DNA from: a virus
Reading direction: 5' to 3' (one strand)
IMG/VR virus record: IMGVR_UViG_3300028193_000001
Location: 1 to 42,556 of that record
Length of the DNA: 42,556 nt
Positions 7,543-16,900 of this stretch are shown one piece after another. Numbering within the stretch: position 1 is the stretch's first letter; each line of letters starts with the position of its first letter. Below the pieces are notes generated by a model. That model was not told where the DNA came from, made no database searches, and saw nothing but the letters and a program-made list of their open reading frames with translations. Position numbers and translations under genes: made by a program.

Positions 7543-8481
7543 ATGGGAAGAATAGCAGAACTTACAGGATCGGTAGATCCGGTCCTCACGAAACTTGCAA
7601 TCGGGTATAAAAACCCAAAATTCATCGCTGACCTTGTAGTACCGTCAATTCCGGTTCTTACTGAGACAGGGACATTCTTCAAACTTGGCAAAGAAGGATT
7701 CCTCATCTATGATGCAAAGCGTGCGTATGGTGCAGAGGCACGAAAGATATTCACCAAAAGAGAAAGCGATACTTATGCGTGCTATGAAAGAGCACTCGAA
7801 CATCCTCTCGATTATGAAGAGATCAAAAGGGCACAGCGTTACGGCACGAATTTTGATGTCATCAATCTTGAGCAGAATGCACAGCAGACAGTATCTCTGG
7901 CACAGGCAGTTGCAAAGGAAAAAGCAGTTGCAGACATTCTCTTTTCCGGCACATACTATGCCATCGGCAACAAAGCTACTTTGACAGGCAATGACCAGTG
8001 GTCAGTCAAAGCAACTTCCGATCCTCTTGGTGATATTATTACAGGCATCAAAGCTGCACGTGCAGACATGGGAGTGGAACCCAACACATTAGTAATGGGA
8101 TACCTCGCATGGGATGCTTTCCGTAATCATCCTTCCGTGCTGGCAAAGATCAAGAACAGTAAAAACAATTTTGTGTCTATTGAAGATGCAAAAGAGATAA
8201 CCGGAATTCCCAATATTGTTGTTGGAAAATCGATCTATTCCACCGATGCAGGCGTATTCACAGACCTGTGGGGTGACAATGCAGCTCTTATTTATCTTCC
8301 TACTCAGGGCGAGAATGCAAAGGGCGTTACTGTTCATACTGTCCGATTCAATGTGAAGGGATATCCTATTGTTCGTAAATATGCAAACAAGAAAACTCTG
8401 GATATTGAAGAGACTCAGATCTGGGGTGTGAAGAACATCGACACAAGCTATGGTTATCTGATTATTGATGTGGTAGCATAA
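7543..8481 (+). CDS. Major capsid protein
   Basis: At 312 aa it has the usual length for HK97-fold coat proteins of this type. N-terminal features (LAIGYKNPKFIADLVVPSIP, GTFFKLGKEGFLIYDAKRAY) and the long central helix region (FDVINLEQNAQQTVSLAQAV) fit the family. A strong ribosome site (GGGAGG) precedes the start. It follows protease and decoration genes and is followed by connector genes, which fixes the role by order as well as by pattern. Confidence 0.9.
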   Translation: MGRIAELTGSVDPVLTKLAIGYKNPKFIADLVVPSIPVLTETGTFFKLGKEGFLIYDAKRAYGAEARKIFTKRESDTYACYERALEHPLDYEEIKRAQRYGTNFDVINLEQNAQQTVSLAQAVAKEKAVADILFSGTYYAIGNKATLTGNDQWSVKATSDPLGDIITGIKAARADMGVEPNTLVMGYLAWDAFRNHPSVLAKIKNSKNNFVSIEDAKEITGIPNIVVGKSIYSTDAGVFTDLWGDNAALIYLPTQGENAKGVTVHTVRFNVKGYPIVRKYANKKTLDIEETQIWGVKNIDTSYGYLIIDVVA

Positions 8482-8492
8482 CAGGAGGCAAC

Positions 8493-8672
8493 ATGTTTAA
8501 AATACTTTCTGATATTAAGTATGATGGTGTTATTATACCAGCAGGTGGAAAATCCGATCTCGAGAAATTGAAGAAACCGGAACTTGAAAAGCTGATGGAT
8601 AATAAGATCATTGTACCTGTGATATCTCAAAAAGCAGAGGTAGAAGCCAAAGCAAAGAAGGGGGTATCATGA
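8493..8672 (+). CDS. Small head-associated protein
   Basis: This 59-aa frame starts with ATG after AGGAGG and ends by overlapping the next start (ATGA). It begins MFKILSDIKYDGVIIPAGGK, then has a Lys/Glu/Leu-rich helix, and ends KAKKGVS. Short proteins of this kind often follow the capsid gene in siphoviruses. The strong ribosome site and tight packing support it as real. Its function is unknown. Confidence 0.75.
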   Translation: MFKILSDIKYDGVIIPAGGKSDLEKLKKPELEKLMDNKIIVPVISQKAEVEAKAKKGVS

Positions 8673-9178
8673 AGAAATTAATGACATTCCTGTTTATAGT
8701 TTGCATTATTGGAGCATCTGTTATTCTCACAAATGGGCTTCTTACTGCTAAATATAACTCCAACCAGGAACAGGCACTCAACAGGATGGCTGCATTGCTC
8801 GGTTATTCCGGATATTATTCCCTCGAGCAGGTGTATGATCTGCTGATTGATAGTGATGGAAGAGTTGAGCTTATTGCAATGCGAACCTGCACTGCGGAAT
8901 TTCTTAATTATGGTGCTGTTAGTGGGAAAGCAGATTCAATACATCTTACATATTCACCTGTATTCGACTCACTTCAAACCGGGTTATATGTCAGCTTTAT
9001 TGCTGATTCTGCTAATACCGGAGCTGCAACAATTACAGTTGATGCACTTGCAGAGAAGAACATATACGAAGCATACGACAAGTCTGCTCTTGAGGCGAAT
9101 GATATAAAAGCCGGCATGGCTGTTATGCTTATGTATGACGGCACCCAATGGCAGCAGATGAGCCAGAGCGGTAACTGA
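8669..9178 (+). CDS. Membrane-anchored or secreted protein with phage fibre-type beta domain
   Basis: The 169-aa protein starts with a signal peptide or anchor (MKKLMTFLFIVCIIGASVIL). Residues about 100-165 hold a motif common in phage tail and fibre proteins (YVSFIADSANTGAATITVDA; AGMAVMLMYDGTQWQQM). An N-terminal signal is unusual on a virion protein. It sits between the capsid and connector genes. It may be a head fibre, or an exported protein that borrowed a fibre domain. Confidence 0.6.
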   Translation: MKKLMTFLFIVCIIGASVILTNGLLTAKYNSNQEQALNRMAALLGYSGYYSLEQVYDLLIDSDGRVELIAMRTCTAEFLNYGAVSGKADSIHLTYSPVFDSLQTGLYVSFIADSANTGAATITVDALAEKNIYEAYDKSALEANDIKAGMAVMLMYDGTQWQQMSQSGN

Positions 9179-9204
9179 TGATGAGAAGATTAATCCAAAA
9201 ATCG

Positions 9205-9245
9205 GGAGATTCTTCGCTTCGCTCAAGAATGACAATGTTGTTTTT
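9205..9245 (+). repeat. Family H repeat (GAGATTCTTCGCTTCGCTC type)
   Basis: A second copy, partly translated, lies at 39329-39376 at the start of the terminase gene. The core is a short dyad followed by AAGAATGACAATGTTG. It ends just before the connector gene. Confidence 0.8.
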
Positions 9246-9258
9246 TTGGTAAGTTGAT

Positions 9259-9741
9259 ATGCCAACATATACTACAGTAGCAAAGGTTCAGGCGGAGCTT
9301 CCGAGCGGACAGCCGGAGGGCTATACTGCCGAAACATGGGCGACCAAGATTGGTGAGCTGATTTCCGAGTGCTCACAATATGTGGACGACAATGTAGGCA
9401 GTAAATATCCCTTCTCTTATAAGACGAATACTCAGAAGTTCCCGGATATTACCGATGAGCCAGCTACTCCTTCTACGATTGAGAGAATCACCCGATGGTT
9501 GGTTACATCTGATGCACTTGGATATTTTCAAGGAATGTATAATGTAGATGATGCAGAAGTTCGGAAAAAGCTACGCGAAAAAGCCGAATACAAGTTCAGA
9601 GCTATCCAAAAAGGTGAGATTGTGATCAGCGTGAGTGGTGTTAGCTTGAGAACGAGCTTTAGTTATTCCGTGAATGACAGGGCTGACGATGAAGATGATC
9701 TGGATTTTGATAGAGATGAACTGGATATATTAAACCCATGA
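9259..9741 (+). CDS. Head-tail connector, Mu gp36-like (DUF1320)
   Basis: This 160-aa protein has the DUF1320/gp36 pattern: an N-terminal helix region (TTVAKVQAELPSG), ISECSQYVDDNVGSKYPF, and a helix pair with ALGYFQGMYNVDDAEVRKK. The family forms an adaptor ring beneath the portal. It follows the capsid genes in the usual order. Its acidic C-terminus (DDEDDLDFDRDEL) is typical of such adaptors. Confidence 0.82.
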   Translation: MPTYTTVAKVQAELPSGQPEGYTAETWATKIGELISECSQYVDDNVGSKYPFSYKTNTQKFPDITDEPATPSTIERITRWLVTSDALGYFQGMYNVDDAEVRKKLREKAEYKFRAIQKGEIVISVSGVSLRTSFSYSVNDRADDEDDLDFDRDELDILNP

Positions 9742-9763
9742 TGAAGAAATGCAACCAGAATTT

Positions 9764-9860
9764 AGCCACGAAATGCACACCCCGATACAGTCGTTCCTCC
9801 TTACGGGGCAGGCGAAAGAACACCCGCCTTCATTCCATTCCGGCGTGGCAGTCGAAAAAG
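9764..9860 (+). repeat. Repeat cluster (families E, C and G)
   Basis: In order: a CCACGAAATGCAC fragment (E), CACCCCGATACAGTCGTTCC with CTTACGGGGCAGGCG (C, also at 13740), and a degenerate CCGCCTTCATTCCATT block (G). The block is open in one frame but looks repeat-derived, so I do not call a gene here. Confidence 0.8.
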
Positions 9861-9919
9861 AAAAGAAAATATTATAATGAAGAAAGAGTCTATTCTGAGA
9901 TTACAGAGAAGGAAAAGTA

Positions 9920-10462
9920 ATGAATATTGAGATCACGGTACAGGATAATGCAACTCTGGCTCTGGAGAGGGTCGAGAGATACACTGACGATCTGCGTCCT
10001 TCGTGGAATAAGATCGTGCAGTATATGCTTTCTGCCCTCGATGGTATGTTCTTTGATATGAGCGGTGATCTTGGAGATAGTGGACGTGTTCATCGTGGTG
10101 TGAAGTGGAAGTATTTTGTTCCACAATATGTGCGAGCAGATAGTACGGTGGTCCCTGCATGGGGAGGTATTCCCAAAGTGAGAGGAAGAGGTCTTGTCAA
10201 AGGTAGATTGCGTGATTCTACAACTCGAAGGGTCCATAAAGGCGATAGTGTGATGCAGAATCTCGGCAAAATGAGGAAAGCTCTTTTACAGGATAACACT
10301 CTTCTTCCCGACATGCTTATTATGCGAGTGGATGACAACCAGGGCAAGGTGTATCGACAGAACGAGCTCAGGCAATTCATGTTTTTTGAAGATCCTGTGG
10401 ACGTGCTTGAGATCGGCAAATTGATCGAGGAGGATATACGCAATGTCTATCAATCATCGTGA
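9920..10462 (+). CDS. Tail completion / virion morphogenesis protein (Mu gpG-like)
   Basis: This 180-aa protein has an N-terminal helix region (NATLALERVERYTDDLRPSW) and a middle rich in Arg and Gly (RGRGLVKGRLRDSTTRR), then SVMQNLGKMRKALLQDN. The pattern and position between gp36-like and gp37-like genes fit phage virion morphogenesis proteins. These join head to tail or complete tails. The start is supported by AAGGAAAAG. Its end overlaps the next gene by 20 bp. Confidence 0.68.
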   Translation: MNIEITVQDNATLALERVERYTDDLRPSWNKIVQYMLSALDGMFFDMSGDLGDSGRVHRGVKWKYFVPQYVRADSTVVPAWGGIPKVRGRGLVKGRLRDSTTRRVHKGDSVMQNLGKMRKALLQDNTLLPDMLIMRVDDNQGKVYRQNELRQFMFFEDPVDVLEIGKLIEEDIRNVYQSS

Positions 10463-10886
10463 TATATTGAATGACGTGGAGAGCAAGGTCGTTGCGAGAT
10501 TGCAGGCGGATAGCAATGTTATTGCCAACTATATTCATGAGAAAATAGTTAAGGATGTGAAAACATATAAGCAGTCACAGCTTCCGGCAGTTGGCGTGTA
10601 TTGTCATTCTATAATTCCACGAGATGGGCTGATGGAGGTCATCGGTGTATGTTCAATAGTAGTTGCGGGATCACTCGATCATTGCGAGGATACCTGCAAG
10701 CAAATAGTGGCTGAGGTATTTCAGCATTTTGATACCGGTTTTATTCCCGGATTTGCAAATAATGCAGATATGGAGAATGTCGAGCCGGTCATGGCTGAGA
10801 TTTTTCCAGTGCAAACGCCTGAGCATTTTAATTGGCAGGCGGGCATGGTAAAATTTAAGATAACTTTAATTAGGTTTAGGAATTAA
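10443..10886 (+). CDS. Tail terminator-like protein (Mu gp37-like position)
   Basis: This 147-aa alpha/beta protein starts SINHRDILNDVESKVVARLQ and contains PAVGVYCHSIIPRDGLMEV and CSIVVAGSLDH, then a helix with CEDTCKQIVAEVFQHF. Alternating strands with one long helix fit tail terminator or gp37-like proteins, which cap the tail tube. GGAGGA lies upstream within the preceding gene. The role rests on order (connector, completion, this gene, tail tube). Confidence 0.65.
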   Translation: MSINHRDILNDVESKVVARLQADSNVIANYIHEKIVKDVKTYKQSQLPAVGVYCHSIIPRDGLMEVIGVCSIVVAGSLDHCEDTCKQIVAEVFQHFDTGFIPGFANNADMENVEPVMAEIFPVQTPEHFNWQAGMVKFKITLIRFRN

Positions 10887-10894
10887 ATAAAGGC

Positions 10895-11033
10895 AACCAC
10901 GAAATGCACGAAAAACACGAAACGGAAATGAATACACAATCCCGTATTCTTGTTCCCAAGCCCCTGCTTGGGAACTCTGGAGGTGTTTCGTTAATTGTCG
11001 GGAACATTCCCAAGCAGGGGCTTGGGAACGAGA
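10895..11033 (+). repeat. Repeat cluster (family E and two family A palindromes)
   Basis: A CCACGAAATGCACGAAAAACACG unit (E) is followed by two GTTCCCAAG/CTTGGGAAC palindromes (10952-10975 and 11005-11032) with GC-rich loops in opposite orientation. Together they occupy nearly the whole gap before the tail tube gene. No gene is seen in this gap. Confidence 0.88.
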
Positions 11034-11092
11034 GGGTTGCAAAACTTAGTAACGAGATGTTAATTATTAAAAATAAAATTTAGGAGATAAAA

Positions 11093-11854
11093 ATGGCAAA
11101 ACTTAGAGAAGCTATATGGGCAGATGGTATTGTGGCGCTTGGAGATGAAGTTCTTCCGGACGTTATTGCTTTTTCTGTCAATGAGGAATTTCGGAATGTC
11201 ACTCATAAACAGGGTGATGGCGGTGGAGATGTTGTTTGGGCTACCGGCAGAAAAATAACCGGGTCTATCACATTCAAAGCACTTACAGCAGAGATATACG
11301 CTGCACTTACAGGCGGGACTTTAACCGCAGGGACCACATATTCACGTGTGCGTAAAGGTGATGAAGGTCCTACCGAAATTGCCGTTAATATTATCACACT
11401 TGCTCATGGTGCAGATGCATTAGTTCAGGAAGATTCGGTCGAACTTTTTGGAGCAAATGGTACTGTATTTAAAAAGGTTACAGACCCACCATCAGGAGCT
11501 GGAGAATTTTCTTATGTTGCTGCTACCGGAGTATGTACATTTCATGCAGACGAGATAGATACATTTATCTATCCTCAATATATCTGGAAGGATACTTCCG
11601 GCGGAAACAAGGTTGAGGTTGGTAAATATGATGTACCGAGCCAGATGGAGCTTTGGGGCACATTGCGTTCCAAGGAATTGAATTCCGCAGACGGCGATCA
11701 GAGCGATATGGTGATCCATCTCTCCAAAGTCAATGTAACTACCGGTATTTCACTCGGTGGTGAGAGTTCAGAGGAAACAAAGGATTACGCAGTCGAGTTC
11801 AGTGCTATCATAGATAATACCAGCGACTTTGAAGTATATTTTGGCAAATATTAA
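11093..11854 (+). CDS. Major tail tube protein, copy 1
   Basis: This 253-aa beta-rich protein contains the paired signature GDGGGDVVWATGRKITGSITF and later SQMELWGTLRSKEL, VIHLSKVNVTTGISLGG and DFEVYFGKY. It is followed by a clear paralogue and then the chaperone and tape measure genes, which is the tail tube position. No sheath gene is present, so the tail should be non-contractile. A strong ribosome site (TAGGAGA) precedes the start. Confidence 0.82.
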   Translation: MAKLREAIWADGIVALGDEVLPDVIAFSVNEEFRNVTHKQGDGGGDVVWATGRKITGSITFKALTAEIYAALTGGTLTAGTTYSRVRKGDEGPTEIAVNIITLAHGADALVQEDSVELFGANGTVFKKVTDPPSGAGEFSYVAATGVCTFHADEIDTFIYPQYIWKDTSGGNKVEVGKYDVPSQMELWGTLRSKELNSADGDQSDMVIHLSKVNVTTGISLGGESSEETKDYAVEFSAIIDNTSDFEVYFGKY

Positions 11855-11862
11855 TCGTGGAA

Positions 11863-11962
11863 AGATTTCACGCAAAGATCGCAGAGAAGGAAACGCAAAG
11901 AACGCAGAGAAAGAAATATTAAAAATTATATTAATCTCCTTAGCGTCCTCTGCGAGAAATAG
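11863..11962 (+). repeat. Family D repeats (CACGCAAAGATCGCAGAGAA type)
   Basis: Two direct CGCAGAGA-type blocks are followed by a complement-oriented block (CCTTAGCGTCCTCTGCG). The inverted arrangement could fold. They fill the gap between the tail tube paralogues. Confidence 0.85.
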
Positions 11963-11974
11963 ATAGGAGTTAAT

Positions 11975-12847
11975 ATGCCAAAAACAAGAGAAGTCGTATG
12001 GGCTGAAGGTGTTGCTTTTCTCGGCGGATTAAAACTTGCCGATACTATAACCGTTGCTATTAATGATGAATTGAAGATAGTTCGCCATCTTCTTGGTGAT
12101 GGGGGTGGTGAAATTACTTGGGCTACAGGCAGAAAAGTAACCGGAATCGTCACCTTTAATGGCATAGATGCGGATCTGCTTGCAGAGATCACAGGTGGGA
12201 CCAAAACCGCAGGCACAAAAACACGTGTACGACTTGGCGAAGAGTCTGCTATTGTTTTTGATGACGAGGGTATCCCTAATGGTAGTCCTTACAAGATCGA
12301 TCTCGTTCATGGTACAGATGTGGTCCCCGATTCAATTGAGGTATATGATGAGAATGGGATACATTATAAAAAAGTGATAGGTAATCCATTCCCGTATGAA
12401 TTTTATTATAAATCTGGTGATCTGAAATTCAATTCACAAGCAGTTGGTCTGATGATGTATCCTGCTTATTTGTATGATGACAGCGGAGTGGGAAATACTA
12501 TCACTATTAAGAAGAGCGATCTTCCAAGCAGAATGGAATTGTGGTGTATGCTTCGGGCACGTAATCTCGCTGAAATCTCCACAGAATATCTCAATAGAGA
12601 TATTATTATTCATCTGGCAAAGGTGAACCGTACAGGAGCTCTTACTGTTGGTGCTGAGGATCGGGAAAATACATCGTCCTGGAGTTTCGAGTTTATGGCT
12701 GAATTGATGGAAGATGGCGACATGGAAGTATATTTCCCGAAGAAACGTATTCGTACTGCTATACTTATTGTTGATTATGCCGGGAATAATATTTGTGATT
12801 ATAATGGTGAACTGATCGGCATGGGATACACCGAGGATTGGGGATAG
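11975..12847 (+). CDS. Major tail tube protein, copy 2 (longer paralogue)
   Basis: This 290-aa paralogue of the previous gene shares the start pattern (REVVWAEGVAFLGG versus REAIWADGIVALGD), GDGGGEITWATGRKVTG, the R-V-R-x-G-E turn, SRMELWCMLRARNL, IHLAKVNRTGALTVGA and MEVYFPKK. It has about 38 extra residues at the C-terminus (TAILIVDYAGNNICDYNG). Two tube proteins in tandem suggest either a mixed tube or a specialised minor tube or tail-end protein. The ribosome site is strong (TAGGAG). Confidence 0.8.
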   Translation: MPKTREVVWAEGVAFLGGLKLADTITVAINDELKIVRHLLGDGGGEITWATGRKVTGIVTFNGIDADLLAEITGGTKTAGTKTRVRLGEESAIVFDDEGIPNGSPYKIDLVHGTDVVPDSIEVYDENGIHYKKVIGNPFPYEFYYKSGDLKFNSQAVGLMMYPAYLYDDSGVGNTITIKKSDLPSRMELWCMLRARNLAEISTEYLNRDIIIHLAKVNRTGALTVGAEDRENTSSWSFEFMAELMEDGDMEVYFPKKRIRTAILIVDYAGNNICDYNGELIGMGYTEDWG

Positions 12848-12849
12848 GC

Positions 12850-13040
12850 GGAAAAGATTCCACGCAAAGCTCGCAGAGAAGAAATGGAAATTACCTCATT
12901 CCCAAGCCCTCACGTCATCTCGTTCCCAAGCCCCTGCTTGGGAATGTCTGGAAATAATGTCATGCTGAGCCGGTCTAAGCATAAAGAGCAGATAACACAC
13001 CCCACGGCTGAAGCCGCACCCCTCTTGATAGAGGGGAATA
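12850..13040 (+). repeat. Repeat cluster (families D, A, I and B)
   Basis: In order: a CACGCAAAGCTCGCAGAGAA unit (D), a partial and a full family-A palindrome (12896-12948), a TCATGCTGAGCCGGTC unit (I, also at 13830), and a family-B double hairpin (about 12994-13038) whose GAGGGG end lies shortly before the next start. No gene is seen here. Confidence 0.88.
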
Positions 13041-13062
13041 GTAATGAAAGCAGGTGAAATAA

Positions 13063-13593
13063 ATGGCTGATAAAGATAAAGAAAAGTTCGGGAAAATTTT
13101 TAAAGGTCTCAGAAATGCAAAGAATAATATCAAGAGCAAGGCAGCAATCGCCAAGATGTCGAGGCAAAAGCATGTTCTGATCGAGGATTTGTATAAGAAG
13201 CAGTGCCGGTTTGCCGATGCTGCCATTCCGTATGCCAATGCCTATGCCTATGATATAATTCAGAAATATTTCGGAGATATTACAACCATTAATATGGATG
13301 ATTTCTCGCAGATGGGAGTGGTATTGTATATCCTGGATAATCAATTCGATGAAAAGCTCGCTGATATGACGCATGAAGAACTCTCCAAAGAAGGGCAGTT
13401 GTATCTGATGAATATTCCGCTCGACCGTATTTTGGTGTATGTGGAGCTGATCCTTCAGTTTTTTGAAGATGTAAAAAAAAAATTATACATCGCGACCCTG
13501 GAGAAACTGGAGACGGCTCGGGCTATGGTCAAGAAAATCACGGATTTGGAGAACTCTGTATCGGACTTGCAGAGCGATTCGGAAAGTCAGTAG
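13063..13593 (+). CDS. Tail assembly chaperone (lambda gpG-like), short form
   Basis: This 176-aa helical protein lies between the tail tubes and the tape measure, the invariable position of tail chaperones. These keep the tape measure soluble and direct tube polymerisation. Its N-terminus is basic and lysine-rich. Near the 3' end is a run of ten A (13473-13482) followed by a -1 frame open to 13697. That is the arrangement of the lambda G/GT programmed frameshift. After the run the zero frame continues LYIATLEKLETARAMVKK and stops at 13593. Confidence 0.78.
   Translation: MADKDKEKFGKIFKGLRNAKNNIKSKAAIAKMSRQKHVLIEDLYKKQCRFADAAIPYANAYAYDIIQKYFGDITTINMDDFSQMGVVLYILDNQFDEKLADMTHEELSKEGQLYLMNIPLDRILVYVELILQFFEDVKKKLYIATLEKLETARAMVKKITDLENSVSDLQSDSESQ
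13473..13482 (+). other. Probable -1 frameshift slippery site (A10)
   Basis: Ten consecutive A span codons AAA-AAA-AAA of the chaperone gene, so both P- and A-site tRNAs can re-pair after a one-base backward slip. The site lies about 110 bp before the zero-frame stop. Confidence 0.72.
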
Positions 13594-13697
13594 GTCATTT
13601 CTATATGAAAAAGAGCTTACTTTATACACTTACAGTTGCTAATATTACGTATTATCGTGATCAGGAAATGATGAAGAAAATGAAAAAAGAAAGCTGA
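13482..13697 (+). CDS. Tail chaperone frameshift extension (lambda gpT-like part)
   Basis: Reading in the -1 frame from 13482 gives an uninterrupted stretch of 71 codons to TGA at 13695-13697. It includes GELCIGLAERFGKSVGHFYM, then SLLYTLTVANITYY and RDQEMMKKMKK. This looks like real coding sequence and resembles gpT-type extensions, which bind the tape measure. It would be made as a fusion to the first about 139 residues of the 13063 gene. An internal ATG (13605) could give a short free form, but no clear ribosome site precedes it. Confidence 0.72.
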   Translation: MIHRDPGETGDGSGYGQENHGFGELCIGLAERFGKSVGHFYMKKSLLYTLTVANITYYRDQEMMKKMKKES

Positions 13698-13699
13698 AA

Positions 13700-13905
13700 A
13701 TGCAACCACGAAAAATACCCAGAATTTTTGCCACGAAAAGCACCCCGATACAGTCGTTCCTCCTTACGGGGCAGGCGAAAAGACACGAAAAAGAAAGAGA
13801 ATGTTGTAATGAAGAAAAATAATAATGTCATGCTGAGCCGGTCGAAGTATGAAGAAGATAAAACACACCCCACGGCTGAAGCCGTACCCCTCTTATTAGA
13901 GGGGA
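13700..13905 (+). repeat. Repeat cluster before the tape measure gene (families E, C, I and B)
   Basis: In order: CCACGAAAAATACCC (E), CACCCCGATACAGTCGTTCC with GGGGCAGGCG (C), GTCATGCTGAGCCGGTCG (I), and a family-B double hairpin (13863-13904). The order matches parts of the clusters at 9764 and 12959, as if composite blocks are copied together. No gene is seen. Confidence 0.88.
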
Positions 13906-13920
13906 ATGATAAGGATTATT

Positions 13921-16900
13921 ATGGCAGGTAGTAAAATTGAGTTGCTAATTGCGGCACGTAATGAAGCAGGCAGAGAGCTAAAACTACTAAGGGGTGAAAT
14001 ACACGAGCTTCGTAATGCTATTGTCGGAATGAATGAAAAGACAAAAAGCTCAAACAAAGAGGTCGAGGAATCCAATAAGAAGGTCGGGAAGTCTTATATT
14101 AAGAATGCACGTACAATTAATGATATTACTCATAATATTAAGATATTGCAGAATCAGCAAAAAAGCGCTGTGATCGGAAGCCGGGAATATACTTCATCTA
14201 TAAAAATGCTGAGAATAGAGCAGAAAAAACTGGCTTCGGCTACCGGCAAGATGGGAGCACAGGGAGTTCAGCAATTCAACAGAATGAGAATAGCTACTTC
14301 GGGACTGCGAAGGACACTCGGTGCTATGCGTAACCAGATACTCGTTTTTCTGCTTGCCTGGCGCATGATCAAAACTACATTAGACATCGGCACGGAAGCA
14401 ATACAAGTGAGCAAGGATGCTGAGGAGATACAAAATAAATTCGATGTTGTGTTCAAGTCCGTGAAAGATGTTACCAATGATTGGGCTGAGAGTTTTGCGG
14501 ATAGCGTGGGACGTGCAAGGCAGGATGTTAAGAAATTCTCATCTGAGGTAGGGGATGTGCTCAAACCCCTCGGATTCGCAACCAATGAATCCGCTGCACT
14601 TGCAAAGCAGGTGGTCGAACTCGGACTCGATGTCGCAAGTTTTAATAACAGGCAGGATCCCGAAGTAATACAGTCGTTTATTAAAGCAATAACCGGTGAG
14701 CGGGAATCGCTCAAAACGCTCGGTATTGTTATTAATGAGGCGGATGTGGAGCAGGAGGCATATACTGCGGGACTGGTGGCGCAGGGTGAGGAGCTGAGCA
14801 AAACCGCAAAAGCACAGGCAACGATCAATCTGCTCTTCAAGAACTCCCAAGACGCACAGGGCGACCTGGCACGGACCTCCGAGAGCTTGGTAAATGTTGA
14901 GAAAAGACGCAATGCCGAGTATAAGAATATGATGGAACGTATGGGTAAGAAGCTCATTCCTCTTGCAAAAACGTGGAATAAGCTGCTTATCTCTATGTAC
15001 GAGCTGACAAAACCGGCTGTGAATAAGCTGGCTGAACTGCAGCGTACTATGGCTGGTTTTGAGAGGCAGGAAAAGAACCTCAATATGATGATATCTCAAT
15101 TCCAGAACCTGAAGGACCGCACCGGCAAATCCAATGAAGAGATTGATAGGATGAACGGATTGATGCAGAAACTCGGTGAGGCGTTTCCTTCGGCTGCTAC
15201 TTTTGACGAATTTGGGAATGTGATCGATGTGAATATTGAAAGTATGAGAACTCTAATAGAATTACAAATAGAATCATTAAGACTTATTCTTTCCAAGCAA
15301 TTGAAAAACACATATAAGGATTTTGTTGATGATTTGAAAAAGATGGACGAGCTTAGTGGAAGCATTGAATTTAGAAAAGTCTTTTATAAAGAACCTGCCG
15401 AAGAAAAAAAATCAGCTCTTGAGGCGCTCGGATTAGAAAATTTAGGAAAACTTACAAAGCAAGAGCTCAAATGGGCTGAAGAAGAAATAAAAAAATCATC
15501 AAAAATTATTGATGTTTTTAAAGGAAAAATGGATTCATTACAGGCACCGTTAGACGTTGCCGTAAAACGAATTATGTCAATGTTCTTAGAGCCAGATAAA
15601 GTAACTATTGTAGAATTGGCGGCAGAACTTGGAATGAATCTTAAAAATAACGAGAAATTTCTTAATAGACTTTTACAGCGCTGGAAGGAACTGCAGAAAA
15701 CTACAAGCGAGGGTTTGGGCGGTGGCAAAGAGGAAGCCGGATTATTATTCAACGAAAAGGAGCTGGAAACTCTTGAGAAAAGTTTGAAGAAATTATATGA
15801 AGAGCTTGGGGAAGAACAGATCACGCTCGGCTCATTAGATATTGATGAGGGATTTGAACGTGCTACTTTTATTATGGAAGGGCAAATAAACCAGCGGATC
15901 GCATTGCTGAATAAGGAAAAACAAAAGCTGATCGATCATCATAAAGGAGTTGAAAAAATACACGGCGATGATCTGAAGGCATTTGAAACCTATACGGAGG
16001 AAATTGTTACACTCGAAAAAGTAAAAGCTACTAAATTGGACATATTGCGAGAGCAGTACAGACAGAAATTCGAGGAAGCGTATGTGGATGCACGGATAAA
16101 TGCAATTGAAGATTCTATGCAGAGACAGATAGAAACTTATGAACAGGGATATGAAGATCAGAAAGTTATTTATGATGAATATCTTGAGCATAAAATAATA
16201 AGCACCGAGCAATACAATGCTATGCTACTCCAGCTTGAGAAAGCAAAGAATGATAAGATAAACGATCTCAGGCAAGAGCAGCTTGATAAGGATGAACAGG
16301 ATTACTTAAATTATTTCAAGGATATGGCTGCGATGTCCGAAGCAGATTATGAGCTTCAGAAGAAGTTGGTGAATATCGAGGCATCCGAGAAATTTACAGC
16401 TATGCTGGATCTCAAACAGCGTGGAATTATTGGTATTCAGGAGCTTGCGGAAGCAGAGGTGGCTATTGAGCAGTGGAAATATGAGCAGAAAAGAGCAATT
16501 TTATTAAAGCAATTTGATGATGCAAATCATTATTGGTTAGAGCCAACTATGGCTGGATTGGATATGATCGCAAATAAATGGATTGAGTCAATGGATATTG
16601 CAAGTGATGTAGCTTCTTCATTCATAAACTCTTTTGCGAGTATAGCAATGGAGTGGATCAAAGAGCAGATAAAAATGGTTCTTATTTCGGATTCTCTGAA
16701 GGCAATCGAGGTGGTAAAAGCGGCTAAAACAGGTACTGCTATGGCTATAGCTTATACACCGGCTGCTGTAGCTGCGAATATTGCAAGTTTTGGTGGAGCT
16801 GGTGTTGCTGCAGCCACGACACATGCTGCTTATTTTACTGCTGCACAGGCGATGGCTCTTGGTGGATTGGTTGGTGCAAAAGAAGGAATGTTTGTAGATA

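Noticed and set aside
9738-9920. 60-codon frame between the connector and completion genes
   Set aside because: It consists almost wholly of repeat families E, C and G and has no ribosome site.
10887-13062. Contractile (myovirus) tail
   Set aside because: Despite the Mu-like head genes, no sheath or baseplate gene was found. The tail genes fit a non-contractile tail.
14268-15083. 271-codon minus-strand open frame in the tape measure gene
   Set aside because: Antisense shadow of the tape measure gene, Ser/Leu-rich and without any domain pattern.
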